NCBI GenBank assembly: GCA_024138025.1
Contig: JAMXBD010000237.1
Coordinates: 372,001 to 436,000 of the forward strand
Direction: 5' to 3'
Length of the DNA stretch: 64,000 bases
Source: Combretum micranthum
Taxonomy: Eukaryota; Streptophyta; Magnoliopsida; Myrtales; Combretaceae
The notes under the pieces are model-generated. The model saw only the letters and a list, made by a program, of their open reading frames with translations, was not told the DNA's origin and searched no databases. Of this stretch, positions 51,001 to 62,489 are shown in pieces. The position numbers and the translations under genes were made by a program. The first letter of the stretch is position 1. Every line of letters begins with the position of its first letter.

Positions 51001-52793
51001 AAATCATGCCTGGACCCTCTGGAAGCACTTCTACATCTGATATTGGAGGTGCTATACATCTCTACAGGCTGCAACGTGGTGTTACGAATGCAGTAAGAGC
51101 AGACATGACTCTTTCTTCTTCTTCTTCTTCTTCTTCTTCTATCTCTTTTTTTAATCCCTCATCATTTGATAGCTTTCAACCTAGAGCATATAGCTTCTCA
51201 CTGATTTTTCTTGTCTGCTTGGTTCTTCTTAGGTAATCCAGGATATCAGTTTTAGTGATGACAGCAACTGGATAATGGTCAGCTCCTCAAGGGGGACTAG
51301 CCATCTTTTTGCATTGTGTCCCTCTGGAGGATTAGCAAATTTTCAAGCTCCAGACTCCTTTACTGCCAAAAATAATGGATTATCTTTTGTGAATAAGACA
51401 TCAGTTCACTGGCTGCATAATTCAGATATCCAACTAGATCCCATACCAGGCCTTTGTACTAGGGGTTCTCCAGTTACTCTTTCTGCAATAAGTAGAATAA
51501 GAAGTGGAAATGGTTGGAGAGGCACAGTAAGTGGTGCTGCTGCAGCTGCAACTGGACGAGGGAATTTCCTGTCTGGGGCTATCGCTTCGTCTTTTCACAA
51601 TTGCAAAGGAACTAATATTTTTGCTGATAAAAGCTACCTCAAGGCCAAGTATCACCTCCTGGTATTCTCCCCTTCTGGTAGCATGATCCAGTATGCATTA
51701 CGAATAGTTGGCGGTCAAGATTCCTTGTCAATCATGGCTGGATCCAATGCATATGAAGCAGAATCAGATGGTGATGGAAGGCTAGTGGTTGATGCAATCC
51801 AAAAATGGAATGTCTCCCAGAAACAAAACCGAAGGGAACGCGAGGAGAATTTTGATATATATGGTGAGAATGGGAGTGTGGATAACAAAAAGATATATCC
51901 CGAAGGAATGATAAAGGGAAATTGTTTTGCTCCTGGAGTTGGGGATGTCGGCTCAAAGCTTAGGATGAGCCCTGAGGAAAGGAACCACTTTTATATTTCT
52001 CAGGCTGAATCACAGGTGCATCAATCTCAAATACCATTGTGGGCAAAACCGGGGGTAATTTATTGTCTTTGTGCGAATTAAATGAACTTACTAATGGCAA
52101 AATGATTTGTTCATGATTGCATAGAGTTTTGAACATGAATTTTCCTTGATTATTTGACAGATCTACTTTCAGTCCATTTTGGAAGAATTCATGAAATCTG
52201 ATGAGGAAAGTGCTTTTGGGGGTGAAATGGAGATAGAGAGGATGGTGAACCGTATGATTGAAGCAAGACCGAAAATCCTAGTTCCAGTCTTTGACTATCT
52301 TCAGACATCCAAATCTCAGCATGCAAAGTGGGGGCCATGTTCATATCCTAATCTGTTCATAGTTTTGCATCCTAATTGGTAATTTCATACCTTTAGTTTT
52401 TAATCCTTAATATGAATCTTCCTGGTGTCATTCAGGATTCCTGCTGCAACTGGTAATGTCGGCCAGCAGTACTCGAAGTCTGGCTTGTCAATAGGGGGCA
52501 CGGGTTTTAGCATGAGCTGCCCCATTCCACTAGAGTCAATAACTGACATTGGTGCTGCAGTAGAAGAACTTAATTGTGGCATTAAAGAAAGTGCTTCAAA
52601 TGGTCATCTTATGCCAAAAGAAAGCAAGCTTGTAAATACCAGATGTTGTACAGATATAGAGAAACAATTTGTGGATGTAAATAATAGAGAAAGCTTAGAG
52701 GAGGAGACTCCAGTCAAATCTGTAAAGACTAACGAAGAAGCTTTTAAAAGGGAAATCCATTTTCAAGAGGAAGGCAGTGATGAGCTTGGTTAG
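48003..52793 (+). CDS. ATG18F: Autophagy-related protein 18f-like (WD40 PROPPIN with BCAS3 domain)
   Basis: Seven coding exons join in phase: 48003-48209, 49746-50201, 50291-50722, 50859-51092, 51233-52054, 52161-52327, 52436-52793; 2676 nt, 891 aa. The leader FIPSSFRAISSYL and the blade sequence FQVWDVEEADNVRDLVS are hallmarks of plant ATG18f as opposed to 18g/h, which I recall as having a LDVED form. The PROPPIN FRRG-type phosphoinositide site is replaced by LYRLQRG at about residue 397, as in other plant ATG18f-h. After the propeller, around residues 560-680, IPLWAKPGIYFQ marks the BCAS3 domain. The family acts in autophagosome formation on PI3P-rich membranes. I chose ATG 48003 because MRDND resembles homologues; an in-frame ATG at 47925 would add 26 mostly hydrophobic residues. 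A 3'-UTR intron from 52797 is possible. Confidence 0.92.
51112..51141. repeat. (TTC)n microsatellite in ATG18f-like intron 4
   Basis: About nine TTC units lie just after the donor at 51093. As a pyrimidine-rich tract close to the 5' splice site it will be length-polymorphic but not coding. Confidence 0.9.
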
Positions 52794-53480
52794 AGGTAAA
52801 GATTCTGCCTTGCCTTCAATTTACTTGCTGGATGCTTGATTTACCTTTTTGTGACAATACTGGAAAGGTCAGCTGTCTTCCCAGCTATGATTTACTTGCA
52901 AGCGAGTTGCTCACGCAATAGACCAATTGGAATGGAAGTAGGCCTTGTTATATCCTCATTGTTAATCTGCTGGCAATTGAATGTTAAAGAAGCCATCTAC
53001 ATAAAACAAATCAAATTTAATTGGTGCATGAGAACTGTAAGATGGTTCACGTGTTTGTAGATGCCTAGTCTTATATTGGCCCATCCTCTTCTATATATAG
53101 AAGAAAATGCTAGCCTACAGAGGGTAGTATTTTTTAAATTATATTGCTAATTACTATAATACTGTAGGTTTTTGGACTCTTCATATGGTTTTTAGATGAT
53201 TTGCAGTTTTACTCCTTTAAATTACATAGGATTGATTGCATTTGGATTTTGCAGCAGGTACACTGCTACTCGTTTATTCTCCTGGGTGGCTCAATGAGTG
53301 TTATATATCGTGAGTCGAAGTGTAAAGACAACATGTGCCAATTATGAAGATTGCTAGGTATTATATTGCTATGGTTTCAATCTTCAGTGGACATTGTAAA
53401 TAAGAACAATTGATCATTGTTAATATGTAAATAATAGCAGCTCATGTATCTATTCATCATGTAATTTGTTGCTTTGCCTA
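52794..53480 (+). other. 3' untranslated region of the ATG18f-like gene (approximate)
   Basis: Non-coding DNA after the stop at 52791-52793. AGAG followed by GTAAAG at 52797 and an acceptor-like TTTTGCAG ending near 53254 would allow an intron in the 3' UTR. A perfect 16-bp palindrome CTTCTATATATAGAAG lies near 53088. The poly(A) site cannot be placed. Confidence 0.4.
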
Positions 53481-53553
53481 TAGGTCTGTTCGCATATCTT
53501 ATTTTATTTTCATGGTGTTCAATTTAAAAAAGGAGATTGGTCTTATCATCTTT

Positions 53554-53736
53554 GAACTGGACATCCATTGTATTGTGATTTTTTGTCGGTAACTCGAGAA
53601 ATTTGATTGAAGCTTATATTTGAACCCAAATCCAATCAAACCTGTGAACTGGACATCCATTGTATTGCGATTTTTTGTCGGACCTTGAGAAATTTGATTG
53701 AAGCTTATATTTGAATCCAAATCCAATCAAACCCGT
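53554..53736. repeat. Tandem duplication of a 92-bp unit
   Basis: Two head-to-tail copies, 53554-53645 and 53646-53736, both begin GAACTGGACATCCATTGTAT and end in 'ccaatcaaacc(t/c)gt'. They differ by a handful of substitutions and one deleted base. Each unit contains its own short inverted pair, 'tttgattg' with 'caatcaaa'. Confidence 0.95.
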
Positions 53737-54264
53737 GAGCTTGTTTATTCAAACATTTCCAAGCATAAAGTTGCTTGAATAAGCAATGCTAATGGCTACT
53801 TGAGCAGCTTGAGCTAGAGCAAATGTCACTTAAGCTAAGCTTAGTGTAAATCTTAGGCCAGTAGTAGACATGGCCTGCAGTTTTGACTACTGACCCCCTT
53901 AGGTTAAACCATACTATTTTTGCCTCAACTTTTACTGATTGCTGTTTCAATTAGAAAATGTCTCCGTATAAGCTACGATGAATAGCTTTTATGCTTATAT
54001 TTCATACATAACGAAAGTCTTGTTAAGCACAAGTTCTCCTATAGTATTCAGAGTCGAGCCCCGATCCGGAAGGTTGAAAACAATACATTATCTCCAGGAT
54101 TTCTTGCCCTGTGCTTTGGGCAGTTCTTCAGCATCCCGAATGGAAAGAGTAGGATAACGGTTTCAGGTGGAAGAGATGCAACATAGAGGAATACATGGAA
54201 ATGGGGTGGTTGTGTAAATTATAGGGCAGGTGAAAACATCATTGTAGCAGAGCCAATATAGGAT

Positions 54265-57060
54265 TTCTTTTTACCTGTGTTTCTTCTTTGGCGGGAGGTG
54301 AAGTATTGAAAATCCAGAATCTCTTTGGAAGACTGGCCTTTGTATCCTCAGCTTGTCACTCAAGATCGGTCAACCGTTCATATTCTTCTTTAGTTTCTCT
54401 GATGGATATCTGTTATAGAATGGGAGAAAATTGCAACAATTTGGGGCAGTTGCTTGCCTCAGCAGTTTTTAGATTCAGCCGGTATGTGTTCTTAGGCATA
54501 TGTTTGTCAGATGAATTGGATCACCCATTTCTATAGTTCTTAATCCGGGAAACTTCCTACGTGAGCCTTTCCTCAATGATGCATGTCATTCTTTCATAAT
54601 TACTAACAATATCGATCTATTTGTTTTACCATATTTTGGTTATTTTGGCATCATATTTTTGTTGTTTTTAATTAGACGTTTGTCAATAAATAGGATCATA
54701 TTCTTTTGGCTCTACTAATGAATTATCTAGTAATAGGTCTTTCACAACGAGATCTACCTATATAGTAACGGTATTTAATTATGAATATTCGCTGGGTAAT
54801 TGGCTTGATAAAAAATCGATAGTTTTACTCTGATCAAATAAATTTAATATAGATATAATATAGATAAGTATAGATAAGATATAAATGTATATTGGATACA
54901 TTTATAATTCAAATAAAAAATTTATTAATCTAAACATACCTTATTGAAAGGTGATGGAGAAATGCATATGGTACGGGTGTCTTTAAGTTTAAAGACCGTC
55001 GGCCACTCGTATGGTTTTTATTTTGCTTGGGCATTCTTATCTGGATTGTTTGGCCCAATATAATAGGTCAAGCAGCACCACCCCACAAGCCTATGTGTAA
55101 TTTGAAAAGTTGCTTGAGTTGGAGAGTCGTTTGGCCAAGTTGTTGTTAGTCGTTACTTCACCATCTCCAATTTTAATTGGTCTGAGTCTAATACTGTCAG
55201 GCTAATGCTGTGATGCAACGTTCTAGGTTAAAAAAAAAAAAAAAAAACTCATTCAATTTTCTATGGTCGTTAGCCAATTTTCTAGCTCAAAGGAACAGAA
55301 GGCCATTGAATTTTAGATGCAACGCCAAATAATATATATATATATATATGAGAAATTTATCAAGTTTTTTTATCCCTTAAATTTCATTACAAATTATCAT
55401 CATTCTAAAGATATCATTACTTATATTCTGTGCTTACTTATGGATCTCAACAATTTTTAAAATCTGCCATTTTTTGGACATTTACATTGCCCATAAAAAT
55501 CCAAATGCTCATTTTTTGAGCATTTAAGGTCTTGCAAACTTCCAGTGTTTGTGGGGCTTCACATTTTTGAGCTCAAAAGGTTGTGGGACAAAATGTGAGA
55601 CCATACATAAATAAATATGATTATCAAAGATGAACGAGATGATTGCAATTCTAATTTTCAAGTTCTAAATTATGAATTGGGCGCACAATATTTTGACACA
55701 GGATTTTGGTAGCCTCTTAATAAAATGGGTACGGAGTTTCCTTAGTTGTAGAAGCCATAGTGGTAAGGACTTTATGGTAGTACACAAAAGCACCCTTAGG
55801 TCCTGAAAGAAATCTCCGAGGATTTCCTCGTGGGGATTGGTAATCCTGGATTACCTTGGCAGAAGAGGACAACAAGATGAACACAATTTTACGGCCAAGT
55901 AGGTGGTCTTTTTGAGTCCCTATGCATTAGAGAATTTCTTCTAAAATGATGCTTGGACCTAACAACCTTCTTCTCTAGTTCATTTCACTTGTTTCTATGG
56001 AAAATATTGCAGGGTTCAAGTAGCAATCCAAGAAACATAACTTAATGAATATTAGTCCATAAGTTATAACATGACTTGAGGTTAGTTTGTGAATGCATGG
56101 AGTTTACCTTTCACCAGCTTAATTTTCTTTTTCTTGTGCATGGATGTGCTGTTAGTCTTGATCAACAATGATAATCTGCAGCATCTTCTACATATATTCT
56201 TTGCATGAGATTGGATGTCTTTGGACTTAACTACATCTCCAGCAAAATTGAACAAACAAATTCAAAGCTGCCTCTTCTTTGAGAATACCTTAATCTCCTC
56301 GTTAAGCACCATTTCCCATATACATCTAGAGATCAGATGTCTGGATGTTTTTGCACTTGCCTTGGTCTTCAACTTATGGAACATCCACATGGTCTAAATC
56401 ATTCTTCGCCCACCCCCCAACCTCCTTGAGCTGACTGTGTAGTTTGTTATCTGTCTGCTACATGCTTGCCTCGACATGAAACTCTAGATTCACTCTATCA
56501 GCAAATGCAGATTAAACCTTTGGACATTATAAGTGACAAATGACTTTATCAAAGAAGTCATGAAGAAACACTGGCAGTTGTTGATAAGGTTCATCAACAA
56601 TGTGTTCTTCTCAAATCCTTTCATTTTGTAGACACCAACCATATTAATGTTATATTGTTATCATCCTTCAAGTATTTCATTAGCTTCTCCAATTTTTAAT
56701 TTTTCCTTCCATCGCTGGTTATTTCCTAGCTACTGATTGGGTAGACATTCTCTGAACTACTCTAATAGGAGGCTTTTTCAAGTGATATCGCCTGGAGATT
56801 CCATGAGTGGATAAGTTGTTGAACCTTTTTGATTTTTTCAATTAATGCTTACTCCAATGGTAGTAATAGCACTGTAGCTCAAACTGCAAGCATTAATACC
56901 ATCGGTTACTATTTTCTCTAACAGGGATTGAACCTCACACGATGTCTTGGATCATTTGTTCACTTGTGCTAAACGTATTTCCCTTCTCTTCATGCATGCT
57001 CAACAATCTCATCGGTCGAGTTCCTTTTGCTTAGAAAACTCTGGAGTTCAGCCCGTGGTG
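54265..57060 (-). pseudogene. Degenerate NB-ARC-LRR copy, paralogue of the gene at 58.5-61.5 kb
   Basis: Nucleotide similarity to the neighbouring resistance gene runs in the same order and strand. 54265-54540 matches 58518-58795 (3' end of the LRR part, including the shared TTTTTACCTGT). 55690-56060 matches about 59690-60280. 56125-56400 matches about 60395-60660. 56745-57060 matches about 61020-61345 (N-terminal CC region). The stretch 54545-55685 replaces roughly 900 bp of the LRR region and is unrelated, with an (AT)n run at 55332-55350. Frameshifts and gaps throughout mean no protein can be made. It records an old tandem duplication of the resistance locus. Confidence 0.85.
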
Positions 57061-57064
57061 TGCT

Positions 57065-58350
57065 TCTTTTATGATGAAAATTTATGATGGCATCAATCAT
57101 AGTTAAGGAAAAGTTAGAGAATGTGTGTGTCGCCATTATATAATGAGCACAAACCATAAGTCATCATATATCTTAGGTCATCGGTCTTCTGAACTTGGCC
57201 ACTTACTAGGAGATTATCCTGTAGACTTGGACTCCATTTTCGAACACAGTCATATAAGTATGACATAATTGAGTCAAGATGATAGTGTATTGAGAACTTT
57301 CACCTTGAGAACTCAAACTTCTAGCTCAGGCTGTGAGTTCTCAATGAAGTTGAGCTTAGCTTAACAGGGCTTGCTTTTAAAAGGAATATTAAAAAGTGTA
57401 ATATTTGGAACTTAATCTTTATTCAAATCAGAATTTCATTAAAATTTGATTAAGTTTGATTTAAGCACAATTATTTAATCAAGTTTAACCATTGATGATC
57501 CATAACAATAGTTTAAGCATGACTAGATAAGTTCGTCGAGATGTATTAGTTCAATTTGATTGCCTAGTTGAACTAGCTGTAAAATTTGATTTGAGAATGT
57601 ACGGTATGCAGGACAAATTTCACTTATTTAGACCTTGACAATTGGATATTGGTTGTTTGAAGAGTCCTTATGTTGCCTTAAATCTAGTTCTATAGATACA
57701 GTGAAGCATTCTTGTGCAACAGAGCATCCCTGTTGACAGGCATAAGAGAGGGCTGGCATACTCTGAGACCACACAATTAAAAGACAATAACAGAGAGATA
57801 AAAACTAAAAAATAATGCAGCAGGACATGACAAGCATGAATGGCACAAAAAACCCATATGGACAACATCAAGGTATATATAACTGAGGAGGTTGGTTGAT
57901 GATGAGTTAGCTAAAAAGCCACCTTCTATTAGGTTAGACGGTACAAAGGCTTCTTCTAAGGGTTAACATATTAAGTAGCCATCTAAATGTAGTGCATTTG
58001 AATAGAATCATATTCAATATGACATTAATACTCGAGTCAAAACAATCTCTGTTAAGATAAAAGGTTGTTTTAAAGGACATGAGAGTTCCCAACTTGCACA
58101 AACTTGGTCAAACTAACAAATAGTTCTCTATTACCAATATATGACATATGTTTATCGAGACATCACCTTTGAATCTGGAAACAAATCATATACACATTAG
58201 ATTTTAAATAAATACAAATCGTACACAACATTACAAAATAGATTAATTGAAATTACAAAAATACAATTTAAAAGACACTGATAAAATTTTGAAACTCTTC
58301 ATCACACAGGTCATTTGTGAATTAGAAATGCACTCGTAAAGCCAAGAGTT
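57065..58350. other. Intergenic between the two resistance-gene copies, no gene seen
   Basis: No coding or bounded repeat features were recognised. The minus-strand frame at 57668-57871 has no family likeness. Confidence 0.5.
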
Positions 58351-58404
58351 TCTTCCTGAAGAGCAGCAGTCTTGCTAGGATTTCTTGCCATGGGATTCTC
58401 AACA

Positions 58405-58525
58405 TTCTCTAGCCTACCAAAAGCGATAATATTTTAGTATTTCGAAAGGAAAGAGGCATTATTAAAGAATAGATACATAGAAACGCATCAAATTGTCTAG
58501 TTTATGAGTTAGTGAATATTTTTAC
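58405..58525 (-). promoter_or_regulatory. Possible last intron at the resistance-gene stop codon
   Basis: The stop lies in GACAG|GTAAAA, a good splice donor on the minus strand, and the dead paralogue keeps the same context (TTTTTACCTGT on the plus strand). A candidate acceptor, GGCTAG, ends at 58409. Splicing there would change only the last few residues before a new stop. No transcript evidence is available. Confidence 0.25.
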
Positions 58526-61490
58526 CTGTCTTTCTTCACTGGTTGAAGTTTTAATGATGGAAATTTAAAATCTTTCTCAAGATTGGCCTTCGTATCCTCA
58601 TCCAATCCCTCAGAACTGTTCTGCTGTTTAAAGCCTTCTCTAGTTTCTTTGAGAAGGCATCCCTTGTTGAATGAAAAAGGATGTTTCAACAGTTTTGGAC
58701 AGTTGCTTACACTGATTTTTTCATCATCTGGCCAATGGGATGTTCTTCGACATATATGTGTCAGATTAGTCAAATCCCTCAATTCTAATAATTTGAAATT
58801 TGGGAGCTTCTCATTAGCTATTTCTCCTGAAATGATACACCTCATTGTTTCACATCCACTTACACTAATCCTCTCAAGATTTTGGAGCTGTTGAAGAAAG
58901 GCAAATGAAATGAGTTTGTGCAGTTTTGGGCAGTTGGTCACTTCTATGGTTTTCAGATTACATAGGCAACCATTTGGTAGCATGCCATTCAAAATCTTTA
59001 CCAAATTTTCTAAACAGCCAAGTGATAGATGTTCCAAGTTTGGCAAAATATTCCGCCGCATCATCTCTCCATGGAAGATTATTCTGATCCAAGAAATGCC
59101 TGATAGGGTAAGGGACCTGAGATTCTGTAGGCCGTGTAGACTCTTCCTATTGATAATATCAGATAGGTCACTAACGCCTCCACATGTTATAAGGTCTAAA
59201 GAACTCACTCTACATAACAGTAACTGAACTCCTCTCCCCCAGGTCATAAGGCTAAGGTCAATCCCTCTAAATGTGGCCCTTTTTTCGTCACTCTCCCACA
59301 GAGAATCATATGGTTCACAACTGATTGGACCGATCCATATTCTAAATGTTTGTAAACTTGTAATCCAATGCCAAGCCTCTCTAGGTAGATTGTTGAAATT
59401 ATCTAGTCTTATTCGAAGAGCAGAGAGTCTCTTAAGAAGCAATAACTCATAAAAAACTGACCTCTTTTCTCCTAGATGTGGTTGTACATCCCATTTATAT
59501 ACACTGAAAGACGTATCCAAGTATTCTAGATTAGCATATCTGACAACGTTCTTGCTTCTATATGCTCTAAGTTGAATGTACAGGATAAATTGAGTTTCCT
59601 CAATCTCTTACCCATATCTCTGGACAGCTTTTGTAGTGGAGTGTCAGAAACATCTAGTACCTCAAGTCTGCTGAGAGTTCCCAATGATGGAAGCCTCACT
59701 AGATTGTGACAGCCTCTTAAGAGAAGGGTATGGAGTTCCCTTAGATGCAGAAGGGAAGGAGGCAAGGAACTAATGGAGGTATTGCTTAAATTTATGTACT
59801 GAATCACACTTAAATCTTGAAAGAAGTTATCGGGGATTTTTTCAAGAGGATTACTTTGGAGGAAGAGGATTTGAAGATGACTGCATTTTTGCAAAGATGC
59901 AGGTAACGTCTTTGAGTTTCTATACATTAGAGATATTCTTCTGATGTAATGCTTGGAACAGGCAATCTTCTCCTTGAATTTTTGGTAAGAAATACCATGA
60001 TGACAAAGAAATTCACTTTCCTTTTCTTCAGAGATTACTTGTGCAGCAAAATCTCTCCATAGATCATGCATTTTGACTGTTCCGATGCTTTCACCTTGCT
60101 CAAACATACAAGAATCTCTTAAACTCTCAACAAGTGCAATGCCTCTATTATAGGAATCCTCCAAGCTTTGAAGTCTGTCAAGCAGTCCATCAGCCATCCA
60201 ACATTCTATCAGCTCATTTTTCTTTATGGAAAAGTTTCCTGGGTACAAGTAGCAATACAAGAAACAAGACTGATGAATTTTACTCAAGGAGTCGTAACTT
60301 AGCTTTAGGGTTTGATAGACTTCTTCATCAAGGCACCTGAAATTAGTAGCTGGATTAATCAAGGTGGAACGTTTATCTTTCCATAGCTCAATCATCTTTT
60401 GTTTCCGCATAGATGTCCCCACAGTTTTGACGAGCAACGGTAATCCATAACATCTTCTACATATTTCTCTTGCATGAGTTTCTATGTCCTTAGACTTGAC
60501 TACAGCTCCTGCAAATTGAGCAAATAGATCCCACGCTGCTTCTTCTCCTAGGACTTCGACCATGATGTCCTCATCAGTCACCATCTCCCGACATACATTT
60601 AAAGATCGAGTTGTCATGATGATCTTGCACTTTCCTCGATCATCACCTTGTGGAACACCTACACGACCCAGATCAACTTCCCGCCAAACATTGTCAAGAA
60701 TTAGGAGAGATTTCTTTTTCATCATGAGTCTGCTATGCAGTCGATTAGCCCTTTGTTGCATGCTCTCCTTGACATCAAATTCTAAGTTAAGTCTCTCAGC
60801 AATTGCAGATTGAACCTCATAATAATCCAGATCCCATGACACCGTGACCCAGATGACTATATCAAAGGATTTTTTCAAGAAACATTCAAAAATGTTGGTT
60901 AGGTTCATCAGCAATGTAGTCTTCCCAACCCCTCCCATTCCGTATACACCAATCCTATTGATGTTGTCATCCTCCAATAAGTTCACTAGCCTCCCCATTT
61001 TTTCCATTGCTGGCTGTTGCCTAGCTAGAGATGGAACCGACATCCTCTGGACGGCTCTGAATGGTGACCTTTCTTCAGGCGACATCACTTGGAAATTACA
61101 GGAGCTGATAAGTTCTTTAACCTTCTTGATTTTTTTTATTGACTCTTTACTATGTTGATATCGATAATGTAAGTTACGGCATATATTGCATGCATCAGGA
61201 CTATCAGCTACTTTGATCTCTAACATAGACCAAACCTCAAGTTCAATCTCAGAGACATCATGGAGCCATTTGTTAACTTGTGCTGTAGGAGATTTCCCTT
61301 CATTTCGTGCAAGATTGATGTTCTCAACTGTAGAGTTCTTTAACTCAGTGAGTTTCTGGATTTCAATCTTTAGTGTTTTGTTGTTACTGTGAAAATTTTT
61401 AGCTGTCTGAACCCTTGTAATTGTGCATGTGATGAGAATTTTACAAGTTTCAGCTAGTAATGACCCTATCATTTCAACTAAACATTCCAT
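58522..61490 (-). CDS. CC-NB-ARC-LRR disease resistance protein, frameshifted (probable pseudogene)
   Basis: Two minus-strand frames, 61490-59526 (654 aa) and 59532-58522 (about 335 aa), abut with a one-base phase change and no room for an intron. The start is M at 61490 (MECLVEMIGSLLAETCKILI), 38 codons inside the longer open frame, where homologues begin. Residues 1-150 form the coiled-coil part. NB-ARC motifs are intact: P-loop GMGGVGKTT at about 184-192, kinase-2 SLLILDNVW at about 261-269, TTRS at about 293, GLPL at about 349, MHD at about 474. The tryptophan ending kinase-2 marks the non-TIR class. Leucine-rich repeats follow from about 545. Likeness is to the RPS2/RPS5/At4g27190 group, intracellular immune receptors. 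The frame breaks around 59540 inside the LRR; one missing base would explain it, so it is either a real recent lesion or a sequence error. Confidence 0.85.
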
Positions 61491-61599
61491 AGATGAATTA
61501 TGGAGAGAATGGTGAAGATCAGGATGATTTACAAATATGTGTTTACAATAAGAGTGAAGGCTAATAAAGAAACATGTCAAGGCAACAAGAACAAAGTAT

Positions 61600-62190
61600 A
61601 ACAAGTGCTTGTCCTTATTCCATTATCTGCAAAATGGAAATTACTCATGACATCCGTTTTTTGACTCTTTCTTGCCAACGCCAACAAATCATAAGAGAAT
61701 TGAGAGGTAAGTATGAGCAGAAAACTAGAAATCCATTCATAGTTCAAATCTTTGATTGGCTGAAGATTTAGATAAACAAGGACACCCATTGTTCTTTACA
61801 CTGACCAATTTTTTACCTTGTTCTATGTTGATTGTTTCTAAGCACTAAGACCTATTCACAAACTTTTGACAATAACAATAAAAGCAGTTGTAGAAAGAAC
61901 AAAAGTTCATTTGTCATCTTTGTTAGAGATGGTTTTGGGGGGAAACAAAATTCTAGGAAATACATATAACATACACGGTTTCATTTCAAGTAAAATATGT
62001 GTCCTAATTAGATGTCTTTCTAATAGTCTTCTATTGGATGAGTAATAATCATCATTGATAGTCAATTTATGAAAAAATAATTCGTAACAAGCACATATCA
62101 AATGCAAATTATAATGCCATTATGTTCCTAATTTTGTATGAATTGCTTGTATAAATACCTAAATTGAGATTATTAATGGACAAGTAATTA
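61600..62190. promoter_or_regulatory. Upstream region of the resistance gene
   Basis: AT-rich DNA upstream of the minus-strand gene. Short frames on both strands show no recognisable domain. Promoter elements were not identified with confidence. Confidence 0.3.
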
Positions 62191-62195
62191 GATTA

Positions 62196-62277
62196 TGTTA
62201 TAAGATAAATATAATAGCTCACATCATATCTATAAGTTTAAGCTTTTAGTTCAGACAGTTGCAGTGTAACCTTCACA
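62196..62277 (+). repeat. TRIM 5' LTR
   Basis: 82 bp, TG...CA ends, 13 differences from the 3' LTR, all of them transitions. Confidence 0.95.
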
Positions 62278-62401
62278 TGGTATCAGAGCAGGAAGTCAAG
62301 AGTTCAAACCCTACGCACTCATTACAATCCCATGAAAATTAAGTTGTCCATTTGATGGACCTTTGTCAAAATCAAAATCCTGACCTACAAGTGAGGGGGA
62401 A

Positions 62402-62483
62402 TATTATAAGATAAATGTAACAACTCATGCCATATCTATAAGTTTAAGCTTTTAGTTCAGATGGTTGTGGTGTAGCTTTCACA
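62402..62483 (+). repeat. TRIM 3' LTR
   Basis: 82 bp, aligns with the 5' LTR without gaps at a fixed offset of 206 bp. Confidence 0.95.
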
Positions 62484-62489
62484 GATTAT

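Larger units (their letters stand above)
62196..62483 (+). mobile_element. Complete TRIM/SMART-type miniature LTR retroelement
   Basis: GATTA at 62191-62195 and 62484-62488 is a perfect 5-bp target duplication. The 82-bp LTRs, 62196-62277 and 62402-62483, both end CTTTCACA/CCTTCACA. Directly after the first LTR is TGGTATCAGAGC (62278-62289), an exact match to the initiator-Met tRNA primer-binding motif. Directly before the second is the purine tract GTGAGGGGGAA (62391-62401). The interior is only 124 bp and codes nothing, so it must have been copied in trans by another element. The second LTR has lost the G of its TG start (TATTATAAG against TGTTATAAG). Confidence 0.95.

Noticed and set aside
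54288..54536. Plus-strand open frame of 82 codons
   Set aside because: It is the antisense of the degenerate NB-ARC-LRR copy; the similarity to the neighbouring gene is on the minus strand.
58583..61392. Five plus-strand frames of 68-105 codons
   Set aside because: All are antisense shadows of the resistance gene.
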